Source: Tuctoria greenei (Eukaryota; Streptophyta; Magnoliopsida; Poales; Poaceae). From it: DNA of 64,000 nucleotides. The first letter of the stretch is position 1. Each line of letters begins with the position of its first letter. The position numbers and the translations under genes were made by a program. The stretch spans positions 38,195,325-38,259,324 of the forward strand of contig JAYESD010000003.1 in assembly GCA_036927565.1 (NCBI GenBank), given 5' to 3'. Shown piece after piece: positions 47,331 through 58,216 of the stretch. The notes beneath the pieces were generated by a model. It did not search any database, was not told the origin of the DNA, and saw only the letters and a program-made list of their open reading frames with translations.

Positions 47331-49199
47331 TGAAAAGAATGGCCTTAGGTGAAGTTCGACCACAAGAGTCACCTCTACACGTGTATGAGGAAGATGAGCC
47401 ACAAGAGGAGGTCAACGATCAAGGGGGAGCTCCCACACAAGATCAACCACGAGAATACAAAGATAATCAACAAGTCAACGACGGCAACCATTTAGGGGGA
47501 GAAGAAGATGATCATGAAGATACAACGCCTCAAGTGCCACACCCAAGAGTACACCAATGTGTCCAAAGGGATCACTTAATCGACAATATCATCGGTGACA
47601 TCCAAAAGGGAGTAACCACTATATCTCGTGTAGCTAACTTTTGTGAACACTATTCGTTTGTATCCTTTTTGGAACCGCGCAGGGTTGAGGATGCATTGAA
47701 GGACCCGAACTGGGTGGTGGCAATGCAAGAAGAATTGAACAATTTCAAGCGGAACGAGGTGTGGGAACTCGTGGCAAGACCCAATGCGAACATTGTTGGC
47801 ACCAAGTGGGTCTTCCGCAACAAACAAGATGAACACGGGGTGGTGACAAGGAACAAGGCACGACTTGTTGCCAAAGGGTATTCACAAGTCGAAGGTTTGG
47901 ATTTCGATAAGACCTTTGCTCCCGTAGCTAGACTTGAATCTATTAGAATATTACTTGCATATGCTACTCACCATGATTTCAAGTTGTATCAAATGTTTGT
48001 GAAAAGAGCCTTCCTCAACGGACCAATCAAGGAGGAGGTATATGTGGAGCAACCCCTCGGGTTTGAAGACGAAGAGTTTCTCGACCACGTATTTAAATTG
48101 TGTAAGGCTCTCTACAGCCCCAAACAAGCTCCTATAGCTTGGTATGAGTGTCTTAGAGATTTCTTAATTGAAAATGGCTTTAAGATTGGCAAAGTAGATT
48201 ATACACTATTTACAAAGAATTTTGACAATGATCTTTTTATTTGTCAAATTTACGTTGATGATATAATCTTTGGATCAACTAATCAATCTTTTTGTGAGGA
48301 ATTTAGTAAAATCATGACAGATAGGTTTGAAATGTCAATGATGGGAGAACTAAAGTACTTCTTGGGATTCCAAGTGCGGCAACAAAAGGAAGGGACGTTC
48401 ATAAGCCAAACCAAGTACACGCAAGACATACTCAAGAAGTTTGGTATGGACAAGGTGAAGCCTATAAAGACTCTCATGGCAACAAATGGCCACTTAGATC
48501 TCAATGAAGATGGACCTAGCGTCGACTAAAAGGTATATCGCTCCATGATTGGATCCCTACTCTATTTATGTGCATCTAGGCCAGACATTATGTTGAGTGT
48601 ATGTTTGTGTGCAAGATTTCAAGCCAATCCTAAGGAGTGTCACTTGATAGTCGTAAAAAGGATCTTGAGATATTTAGTTCATACATCCAACCTTGGTCTT
48701 TGGTACCCAAAAGGCTCAAAATTCAATCTCATTGGTTACTCCGATGCAGGTTATGCTGCATGCAAAGTAGATAGAAAAAGCACCTCCGGTACATGCCAAT
48801 TCCGTGAGATCCTTAGTTTCTTGGTCCTCTAAGAAACAAAATTCAATTGTCTTATCCACTGCTGAAGCGGAGTATGTTGCAGCCGGGAGTTGTTGTGCAC
48901 AACTCCTTTGGATGCGACAAACTCTAAGGGATTACAGTTACAATATGAACCGTATTCCACTCCTTTGTGACAATGAGAGTGCCTTTAAAATTGCCCACAA
49001 CCCAGTTGAGCACTCTAGAACCAAACACATAGATATAAGACATCACTTTTTGAGAGATCATTCCATGAAAGGAGATATAGACATTTCCCATGTCAACACC
49101 CAAAAGCAATTGGCTGACATATTCACCAAGCCACTTGATGAAAAACGCTTTTGCGAACTTCGAAAACTAAATATCCTTGATGCTCGGAGTGTGGCTTGA
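47331..49199 (+). pseudogene. Copia-2 reverse transcriptase and RNase H
   Basis: An acidic linker, then RT with NFKRNEVWELVARP, TKWVFRNKQDEHG and the catalytic YVDDIIFGST. Motif A reads YQMFVKRAFLNGP where Copia-1 has YQMDVKSAFLNGP, so the first catalytic Asp is replaced by Phe. A stop at 48527 follows SVD. RNase H has LLYLCASRPDIMLSV, SDAGYAACKVDRKSTSGTCQ, then a frameshift near 48810, then SWSSKKQNSIVLSTAEAEY and IFTKPLDEKRFCEL. It ends at TGA 49197-49199. Confidence 0.88.
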
Positions 49200-50179
49200 A
49201 ATGTTGCATACCTGTATGAATTCTTCAAAATATGTTGATTGGATTGTGAAAATCATCTCTCTCAATTTTCTTCCGAGAACTATGTTAATTATTAGATCTT
49301 GGTGAATTATGATCATTGCTTGATTATTGTATGCTTACTGATCATATTTATCAAGATTGTTTGATTTGATTTGCCTCCCTATTTTCTAAATATGTACCTT
49401 CAAATATATATGAATGGGCTAAGAAATTCTTGCCTGGTGACCACGGACTAGTCCGTGGTTACCCGGACTAGTCTGCCCATGCAGACTAGTCCGCGGAGTG
49501 CCGGTTGGGCAGGACTAGTCCGGGAGACCACAGACTAGTTTGATATAGTCCTATGGAAAAGTTCGGACTAGTCTGTTCATCTCCGGACTTGTCTGATTTT
49601 TCGTGCCCATAACCCTAGCCGCCGCCAAACCCTAATTTCCTCACCTCCACTCTTGCCTCACGTGTTCTCTCTCTTCCACTCGAGCTCCCAATGCGATTCC
49701 TTGATTTCTCCATTGGAACTTCGCAAGTTTGGGTGGAATTTGATCATCATCGTATCGGGATTGAAGTTCTCGGACAAGTCCGGCCTTCAACACCCTCATC
49801 TCCAAGTTCCAATCGATTTATTCGGTAATTTTCACTCAAACCCTAGAAATTCCAAATTTCTTCATTATTGATCAACTAGCCTAGCATATTTCACTATATA
49901 CATGCCTTCTTGATGTATTACGTTTATGCTACGCTTGTTGTGCATTAGGAATCAACTTTTGTCCAGTCTCTTAGGTTTTTGAGGATCAACACCGGACTAG
50001 TCCGGTCCATGCACGGACAAGTCCGGTCCCCTAGACAAGTTCGTGCCTATACACCGGACAAGTCCGATTTTTCTGAACTCAAAACCTAACTTTTCAATTC
50101 CTCAATACATTTCCTTGCTATCCTTTCACACCTATGCCTTGTACCATTCATTCTCAATCATGCCACTCATTCTCAGGTC
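49200..50179 (+). other. Copia-2 spacer between pol and downstream ORF, with palindrome motifs
   Basis: No supported gene. Motif clusters are at 49443-49590, 49771-49783 and 49990-50070. It is collinear with 2869-3827 of Copia-1. Confidence 0.65.
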
Positions 50180-51766
50180 ATGTCGAGCTCGAACAATGAA
50201 GTTTCCGACTTTGAGGCCGAGATGGACCACGAGGTGGCACCTCGGACCTTGACGAGTCTTGGTAAGAAGCGCCAAGAGAGACCTTCCGAGCCAGCTCCAT
50301 CTCCTCCACAGGCTCGGAGGAAAGTGCTAGCGAAGAAGCCGACCTCCAAGGTGCCAGCTTCTAGGGCTACCACCGGTGGTGGCCCTAGCTCGGCAAGTGC
50401 CCGCCTAGCCAAAGGCAAGGGCAAAGGGATAGCAACGGGTCCAGTTGGCCCGTTGAAGCTCCATGCTCCGAGGGAAGGGGCCCGGGACCCCACTGAAAAG
50501 AAGTTCAACGGGAAGGGTAGTGATTCAGCGGCAAAGTTCAGAAGCATTGATTGGTATGGCCGACCAAAGCAAGCTGCCGACAGAAGATTTTGGTGCAACT
50601 TCCATGTAGATTTCTACAAATATGTGTATCTCCCAATGAAGACACCGGTTGTGCGCAGTCAATGGATTGATTGGGCACACATTGAGAAGAAGGGCTGCTC
50701 CCCGTTCACTGAAGTGGTGGTAGCCATTGAGAGGCATGGCCTGAAGGATCTCTTTGCCTTCATGAACAACTGGAATGATGAGGTCATTGCACAATTCTTT
50801 GCAACATGCCATTTCTCAAGTGGAGATGAGGAAAGTGTTACTTGGATGACTCATAGATCCAAGTAAAGTATAACTCAAGAAGATTTTGCAAGCCTGCTTC
50901 ACCTTGACACCTCAAGATCTGACTGCTTGATCATCCACAACATAGGTGTCATTGAGAAGGATAAGATGAAGTTCCTATATGAGCCAAACTCCAAGTTCAA
51001 CCCTCCATTCACAAAGAACATGAAGGCATTCTTTGTGGTGCTCAATAGAGTCTTGAGGAAGACCATCGCTCCCAAGGATGGAGATGCTGGGAGTGTGCAA
51101 GGTTATCTCCGGACATTGATTTGAGTGATAAGCAAGGGCCGCCAGTTTGATGTGGCAGACTACATCTGGAATGACATGATTAACATATCCTGCACACCCA
51201 ACAAATCTTGTGGGTATGCTCCATATCTGATGTTTGTGATCGAGAAGGTCACCGGGATTGAATTCGTCAAGGATGTGGAGCATCTGCCCTTGAGGCCTCA
51301 GATGCCTCAGAAGCCAAGTGTCTAGGCTGCTCCCTCGCGGGCCTCCAGTCCTGAGGCACCGGCAAGAAGATCTGAAGATGCAAGAGCTGCCTCTGCCAGT
51401 AGGGCAACCTCTCAAAGGGGATCAGTCAGTGGGATATTCAAATACCTGGCTGCCATCTTCGCTTCCTGCAAAAAGGCCGAAGTGAAGGCCCATAAGATAA
51501 ACAAGAGAAGAAAGTTAGATATGAAGTATGTGAAGGCAAATGTGAAGCAAATTTGCTAGAAACTGGAGATCGAACCCATTGGGTCTCCAGTAATCTCTGA
51601 AGATTCAGACTCAGATTTCACCGAGCTCGGACCCTTGACCCCCTCCGAGCTTGCCTACTTTGGCATTGGGGGCTCGAGTGACTCCTCACCTCCTTCTCCT
51701 CCTCCTCATCAGACTGAAGATGAAGATGACGAAGACAACGATGAGAGGACTGACAGCGAAGAGTGA
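50180..51766 (+). pseudogene. Copia-2 downstream ORF (plant-transposon / env-position protein), with stops
   Basis: ATG at 50180 (MSSSNNEVSDFEAEMDH) and stop at 51764-51766, one frame of about 528 codons with internal stops at 50864, 51122, 51323 and 51557. Residues 1-110 are Ser/Pro/Lys/Ala-rich. Residues 110-390 form a globular domain (GSDSAAKFRSIDWYGRPKQ, FWCNFHVDFYKYVYLPMKT, HIEKKGCSPFTEVV, DYIWNDMINISCTPNKSCGY). The tail is acidic (DEDDEDNDERTDSEE). It matches the Copia-1 ORF almost throughout. Not a recognisable envelope protein; the role is unknown. Confidence 0.78.
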
Positions 51767-52225
51767 AGACCTTAGGACCCTCCTCTCCTTCTTTTTGGTG
51801 TCTTGATGCCTATGGGGGAGAGATTGAGGGGGAGTCTTAGCCTTAGCTGTAGGATGTGAGGAGAGAGCTCTCTTGCATGCTTTTTGACTATTTTGTGGGT
51901 TGTAAAGCTTTAACTATGTTCTTAAGTTAATTATGGTTCTGCGATGCAATGTTATGATCTTTTGAGAAGTATTTGTTGAAATCTGTGATTTTGCTCCTAG
52001 AATGTCATATATGCTTGCTTTTGGATAAATAATGGCAATTATGTCATTCTCACTGGTTAAATGTACTTAGTTATGCATCCCACCAAAAAGAATGCACATA
52101 TGGATTATGTTTTCACTGCTTGATGTATTTTAGACTCATATGTGCATACTTTATGAAAATCTCAATTTTTATCATATTTTGTGAAATCTCAATTGGTTGT
52201 CATCAATCACCAAAAAGGGGGAGAT
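51767..52225 (+). other. Copia-2 3' noncoding region and polypurine tract
   Basis: AT-rich noncoding DNA ending in the polypurine tract AAAAAGGGGGAGAT (52212-52225), which abuts the 3' LTR. Confidence 0.8.
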
Positions 52226-53676
52226 TGAAAGTGCATCTAGGAATCCCTTGTGGGTTTTGGATGATTCATGACAAGCAAATGAGATCCTAACCTATTTGTT
52301 GAGATGAGCACAGGTTTTAATAGCAAAACAAGCAAAGTGCCAAAAAGAAGGGAGAATGAGGAGCAAAGTGGAAATGAGCTCAAGGAAGAAGAATAGTAGA
52401 TCATTGTGTATGGAGTGTGTTAAGGGAACACACCCCAAGAGCTCAATCACAATTAAACATACACATTGCACAAAGTTATACAGGACTGGACTAGTCTGAA
52501 TGTCACCGGACTAGTCCGATATCCTCTCTGCACAAAATCAGACAAGTCCGATATCCATCGAACTAGTCTGATATCTCTCTGACTAGAATCGGACTAGTCC
52601 TCCCCAGTGCAGACTAGTCCTCTAAACACTTCACAAGTCACACAAAATCGAACAAGTCCGATCACAATCGGACTAGTCCGATATTCGTTCTGTTCTAAAT
52701 CGAACAAGTCCGATATTAGAACGGACTAGTCTGAAAAACCTTTTGACCTAAATCGGACAAGTCCTCTACTAGCCGGACTAGTCTGATATTTCAGGACACT
52801 TAGGGTTTGCTACACACAACACACCGGACTAGTCCGGTGTCCACCACGGACTAGTCCGATCTTTCTAAACTCTAACAGACACTTTTAGAAACCCCATATA
52901 AATAGAGGTGCACGGCCCAACTTTAAAGTCTCTCGAACCCTAGCGCCGTCACACCTCCCAATAGCCTCAAAAACCACATCTCTCCACAAAATTAAGTGCA
53001 ACAAAGATCAATCCTTTGAGGATTCACTCTAGATCATTGGAGAGACACGTTCAACACTCATAGAGCTATTGGTTTGATTCTCTAACACACTCCTGTGATT
53101 TCATTGTAATCTTTTGAGTGTGTTATAGGTGGTATTTTGTATTGTAATCTAAGGGAGCTCTCAACGTGTATGAAGGCCCCTTTGAATTCGGTTATTCACC
53201 CCTTTGTGATAAGTGGAAGAGGATTTGCCTTCATGACGATCCGATAAGGGTAGGATTGGAGAAGACCCGGTCCTTTTGTGAACTCCTCAACGTGGATGTA
53301 GGTTGCCTCTATGGGAACCGAACCACGGGATAAATCTCTTGTGTTCTTGTTTTGTGTTCATCGTTCTTTACATTATATCAATATAGGGTTTCAATTAATC
53401 TTGCTCACTTTACGTTGAAATATCAAATTTAAGATTAACTTGTTATATACCTTAGTACATAATCTTGCAACACATAAATTACAAGTATATTTCCGCTGTT
53501 ACACCCTAGAATCAAACTTAATAAATCAAACTCGATCAACCTAGTCCGTACACACCGGACTAGTCCGCACTTTACCAGACTAGTCCAATATCTTTGGTTT
53601 TGAATTGGTTGTTAAGTGTTGCAGGTTCTGACAAATTTCAAAAAGGCCTATTCACCCCCCCTCTAGGCAACATTCA
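52226..53676 (+). repeat. 3' LTR of Copia-2 (1451 bp)
   Basis: TGAAAGTGCATCTAGG start, ACATTCA end, followed by the TTGGT duplication. Motif array at about 52485-52860, TATA at 52897-52905. Confidence 0.94.
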
Positions 53677-54170
53677 TTGGTATCGCACCGGGGAACCGAA
53701 GCTAACCCAGAGAAGATCAAGGTGATCAAGCTGATGCGGCCCCCGGCCTACATTAATATGTGCAGAAGCTCACGAGATGCTTGGTTGGGCTCAATCTGTT
53801 TATCTCTAGACCGGCTGAGTGGGCTCTCCCATTCTTCAAGCTCCTACGCAAGATCGGTCCCTTTGTCTGGACCAAGGAGGCAGAAGAGGCATTTTAGGAG
53901 CTCAATCGGCACCTCACATCGCTGCCCATCATGGTGGCTCTGGAGCCCAGCAAGCCTCTACTCCTCTACATCGCCGCCATAACAGAGGTGGTGAGCATGG
54001 TGTTGGTCTCGGAGCGATCGGGCCCTAGCAGCCTCAAGTGTCAAAAGAAGCTCATGCTGTTGGTCTCGAGCCCTAAGGTTCGGACCCCGCAGCCTCTAGT
54101 CCTACCTAACGAGTCCATCGAAGTTTTTCTTTGGGTCCTTCCACTGCTAAGGACCTTGGAGAACATAGCT
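53677..54170 (+). pseudogene. Tat-D RT end and RNase H start (continuation)
   Basis: Resumes with VSHRGTEANPEKIKVIKLMRPPA. After frameshifts it shows the Tat connection (LAWLNLFISRPAEWALPFFKLL-like wording across frames), WTKEAEEAF, LNRHLTSLPIM and LLLYIAAITEVVSMVLVSERSG. The rest of RNase H and the whole integrase are missing, so a large internal deletion brought this next to the antisense ORF. Confidence 0.82.
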
Positions 54171-54304
54171 ACTAAGAAAAAAAGGAACTTCCAGTCCGCC
54201 AAGATAATCAACATATTCAAATTCATCAAAATTGATTACAAAGCAAAGTTATTTACAAAAGGAGATACGAAAGCTTCAGAGGACACAAGGGCTAAGAAGG
54301 GCGC

Positions 54305-56514
54305 CTACAGGTCTTCATGTTCACGCTCGAATCGCGAGGCGACGAGTGCGGCGATGTCCACAACCTTGGATCTGGCCACCTCCTCCCTCTCCCCGACAGG
54401 ACCCCGAACCACCGGCTCTAGAGAGACGTTGGGGTCCCAGCTCCGAAGGCGGGTCATCACATGCACTGCCACCTCCTTCGCCAAGGCCCTCCCCTCGGTC
54501 TCCAGATGGTCGCTGATGACCTTACTCAGGGCCTGCATCTTGGTGCCTAAAGAGTTGAGGGCGGGGAGCGCCTGGTTCACCTCCTACGCCAGCCCCCCAT
54601 GCGCACAGGGCTGAAGTTGAGGGGCACCCGCCACACCTCGACGCAGGATAGGAAGTCCCAAACCTTCTGCACCTCGGCCGCGCGGGAGGCCTGGAGGTCC
54701 TCCACCTCCTTCCATGCCGCCTTTAATGCCTCTGGTATGCCCTTGGAGAACTTCTTCTCCTTGGCAACCAATGCCATCTCCCTGGCGTCAAGCTCACACG
54801 CGCGGCCATCCATCTCATTCTTCTGGAGCTCGACGACGAGCTCGCACTCGAAGAAAGCTTGGCGCTCCTTCCCCTGGAACTCCTGCCTTGTCACCAGGTC
54901 GGCCTCACGACAGATGAGGTCCTCGGAATGGGACTTCAGCTCGTCCTAATCCAACTATAGATTGTGAAAGGCTTCCTTCGCCCGTTCCTCCTGCTCCAAT
55001 GACTTCCACTCCCGTTCGGTGACGGTGATCTCATGGCGATTGACCGCCTGCTGAAATTCCTCGCAGGTGCTGAGGCGGTCGTTGGAAGCTTTGTGAGCCT
55101 CCTTGGCCTTTGCCAAGAGCTCCTTGGACCTGGTGTCCAGCGGCTTGGTCCGGGCCCGCTCTAGCTCCAGTGCCTTCTCCTCATCCTTTAGCCTCTTCCT
55201 CTCCTCCTGCACCTCCCTTTTCGCCTGCCAAGTCCTGAACCACGACAACTTGGCCCAGTCCAGGAGACGCTCCTCCTCCAGCTGCAGTCTCCTCCGCTCC
55301 CGGTCGAGCATGGACTGCGCTTGGTGGAGGCTGGAGTGCGCCACGTCGATGGCCTCAGAGAGAGAGATTAGCTCGGCCGTTGCCATAGAGGGTCGTCCTT
55401 TGACCACTTCCACCTCCTCGACGTCCTCCGGCAGGAGCACTGGCATCAACGGGCCTAGAAACATCCCGATCAGGACACCAGAACGAGGCGTGTCATTGCC
55501 CGGTGCAGGTGCATGTTCACCAGGTGAAGGCACACTGCCACCCTCTGCAGCCGCGTCGACGCCTGGTGCAGCCCCATCTGCACCATTGGGCAAAGCTGCG
55601 CTGTCGTCCGGAGCACCCCCGTCTGCCAAGGAATCGGCATCGGGATTTGGGGCATCGTTGCTTCTGGACGGCTTCGATGTTGACTGCAAAGTAGGTTCCG
55701 GCGCTCAATGGTGCGAGGTCGTCGATGCCGCCAGAGGCAGGAACCTCCTCCCCTACGAGATGCTCTGGAAGGGGCGCGGTGTCGGGCTCCATACAGAGTT
55801 GCACTCGGCGTCGCCCCCAATACGGGACCCTACGTGCCACCTGAGGCTGCCCCATCGCCCTCATGGGTGGTCCTGTCCACCAGTGCGGTTGCCTCGAGCG
55901 CTCGGGTGTCAGTCCCCTGAGCCGGGTCAGGGGCTGGTGTAGTTGTTAAGCCCCTGGCACCTCCAGAGGTAGGGATGTTCTCCTCCGCTACCTGCTGCAA
56001 AGGGGGTGTCATGTCTGCCGGCGACACCCTACGAAGCGGGAGTCAGATCAAGTCAAGAAAAAAAAAAGAAATGGAAGCAGTAATACAAGACTCGATAAGA
56101 ACGCTTTTATCGATGACCATGTAAGTTTCAGCTGGCATGAAGCTTTGGCTTGTGCGAAGGGTTGGAGTTGTCCGACCCCGCTATTGCGGTCGGCGCCTCC
56201 ACCACAGGCTTCTGGGCCGAAGGAGTGGATTGCACTGACGATGCAACTGGGACCCACGACAGATCCATCGCCTCTGCTCCTCTGCGTGCTAGCCAAGAAG
56301 CCCGCTCACCGGCTCCAGGCCCTTGGTCCTCTCGATACCAGGGGGCAAGCTTGATGCCATTAGAACAGATGGGAAGCAAGATCTTGGAGAAAAATGAGGG
56401 ACCGGGTGCTAAGGAGGAAGATGGAAGGCTCGAGCATAAGGAAGAGAATGGGGAGGGACCTGCCTTTGGGCGTAAAGGTTTCCCTATACCGACTCCCACG
56501 ATGTATGGGAGCAC
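54305..56514 (-). pseudogene. Tat-D antisense ORF encoding a coiled-coil protein
   Basis: Minus-strand frames add up to a long degenerate protein. 56514-56128 is Ser/Pro-rich. 56027-55690 begins MSPADMTPPLQQVAEEN. 55689-54577 is one frame with a single stop at about 54954, first Ala/Gly/Pro/Asp-rich, then strongly Glu/Lys/Arg/Leu heptad-like (SMLDRERRRLQLEEERLL, RKRLKDEEKALELERART). 54580-54305 continues in a shifted frame (SDHLETEGRALAKEVAVHV). The strand is opposite to pol. Tat-lineage elements are known to carry extra ORFs between pol and the 3' LTR, some in antisense. The role is unknown. GC content is clearly higher than in neighbouring Copia or Tekay DNA. Confidence 0.7.
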
Positions 56515-56888
56515 ATAGTGCGAGCAGCCTGGCCCGATACGTACTGTTCAACCTTTAGGGCCGATGACAGTGGGATCCAGGTCGCCTGTCAGAAGATGCG
56601 GGCTGAGCGGTCAGTCAATAAAAAGGCAACGGCAACGTGGCATCCCAAGGGAGCAGCGCAGCGGAAGTACAGCGGTCGCATCGGGAACCGCCGCGCTTGA
56701 AGTCCCGCATCAAGCAAAGATCACGTTGCCACGCCCTGTCAATCAGGTACGGATGCGTGTTCGCAATGTCAGCGGCGTTCCGCCCCTCCAGCTGCCCTAA
56801 TACAACATCAAAAAGGTCGCTCGGGAAGTCAAGAAGAAGGTCCCACCTGCGGGATCGTCGCCTCCCTCGAAGTGGGCCCGGGGGCCAC
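56515..56888 (+). other. Tat-D 3' noncoding region and LTR junction
   Basis: No supported gene. It ends in a GGGCCCGGGGGCCAC stretch that occupies the polypurine-tract position before the LTR. Confidence 0.55.
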
Positions 56889-58216
56889 TATCGCTACCCT
56901 ACATATTGGGTACCCCGCGCACAGGATTAAATCAACTAAGGACCTTGCCCCCTGCTGGGGAAAGCTCCGATTTTGCCACTTGTCCAATGGGATCAAGACC
57001 CGCCTCTCCTCACAGGGGGCTCCGGACCTGCCACGTGTCCCGCGACTCCAGACCCTACCTCTCCTCAGAGGTGGGCTCTGGAGCCGCCACATGTCTCGTG
57101 GCTCAGGACCCTACCTCTCCTCAGAGGTGGGCTCTAGACCCGCCATGTGTCTAGCGGGCTCGGATCCCGCCTCTCCTCAAAGGTGGGCTCTGGAGCCGCC
57201 ATTTGTCTCGCGGCTCTGAACCCGTTATGTGTCCTGCAGCTCCAGACCCACCACGTGTCCCGTGATTTCGGACTTGCCACGTGTCTATCTGCCTCGGACC
57301 CCACCTCTCCTCAGAGGTTGCTCTAGAGCTGCCACGTGTCTAGCAGGCTCGAACCCCACCTCTCCTCGGAGGAGGGCTTCGGACTTACCACATTACCAGC
57401 ACGCTCGGACCCCTCCTCTCCTCACAGGAGGGCTCTGGACCCGCCATGTGTCCAGCAGGCTCGAACCTCGCCTCTCCTCAAAGGGGGGCTCTAGACCTGC
57501 CACTTGTCCTGCGCCCCTGGACCTGGCTCCCCCGCATAGACAGGCTCCGATGCCGTCATGAGTGATAGGTAGCTGGAGTAAAGAGCGATGTGTCCTGTCC
57601 AATTGTGCATTCAAGACACGCACCTTCCCCAGGCGCACGGGCGCGGCGCACGCCGCTGTTAGGTGGTATTGTGCCCAATCACATCACAGTGAAGACGCAA
57701 CATAGCTCCACTATGCTGCAGATAGAGTAGGTTGCGGTGACACGACGGATGAGACATTCACTACTATCATCAACATATATGCTTAGCCTCTGGCATTCGG
57801 CGCGACAAGATGGCGGGTCTTTAAGCTGCGGTCAGAGGGAGCAGCAAGTAGACATAATACTCTAGATTTTGTAGAGAGCTAAGATCTCCTTGGGGCCACA
57901 TGTTGAGCCCCGTGCCCCACGTGTAACTGCCCGACCTTGAACTATAAAAAGACCGGACAACCAATGACTTAGGTCAGGTCAACTCATACTCACACAAGCT
58001 CACCCAACTCACACACTCAAGCAATACAACACTCATCCTTGGACGTAGGGTATTACGCTCCGGCGGCTCGAACCACGTAAAAACTACCGTGTTCACCATC
58101 TTTACCATCGCCTTCTCGCTCGACTGCTTCATAGGTCATTAGCTCCTCTGAAAAAAGAATCTTTGCGGGCTGCTTCGTAGCAGGTTCGGAAGAAGTGTCA
58201 TTTATAATCTTCGACT
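56889..58216 (+). repeat. 3' LTR of Tat-D
   Basis: Starts TATCGCTACCCTACATATTG; the related solo LTR starts TGTCAGTACCCAACATAC, so the canonical TG has probably mutated to TA. TATA (CTATAAAAA) at 57952-57960. The right end is approximate: GAAGTGTCA at 58192-58200 matches the solo LTR near its end, and TTCGAC at about 58210-58215 may be the last bases. A 56-bp minisatellite is inside. Confidence 0.75.
57003..57530 (+). repeat. About 56-bp minisatellite with G-box-like sites inside the Tat-D LTR
   Basis: The anchor CCTCTCCTCA starts at 57003, 57058, 57114, 57170, 57304, 57415 and 57471, with the variant CCTCTCCTCG at 57359. Most steps are 55-56 bp. Each unit has a GCC(A)CGTGTC-type segment about 27 bp after the anchor: perfect CACGTG at 57032, 57252, 57278 and 57333, decayed in the other units. 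Confidence 0.85.

Larger units (their letters stand above)
42006..53676 (+). mobile_element. Copia-2: complete SIRE/Maximus-like Copia retrotransposon in Tat-D RT
   Basis: 5' LTR 42006-43449, PBS, gag, protease, integrase, RT, RNase H, downstream ORF, PPT, 3' LTR 52226-53676. The perfect target duplication TTGGT is at 42001-42005 and 53677-53681. Same family as Copia-1. The LTR pair differs at roughly 6% of positions in a ~400-bp stretch I compared by eye (42250-42640 against 52470-52850), mostly C/T and G/A changes, so the insertion is not recent. Several stops and a changed RT catalytic Asp make it non-autonomous. Confidence 0.95.

Noticed and set aside
55103..55942. 279-codon plus-strand frame in Tat-D
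   Set aside because: It is the shadow of the antisense coiled-coil ORF. The minus-strand heptad pattern is the better explanation.
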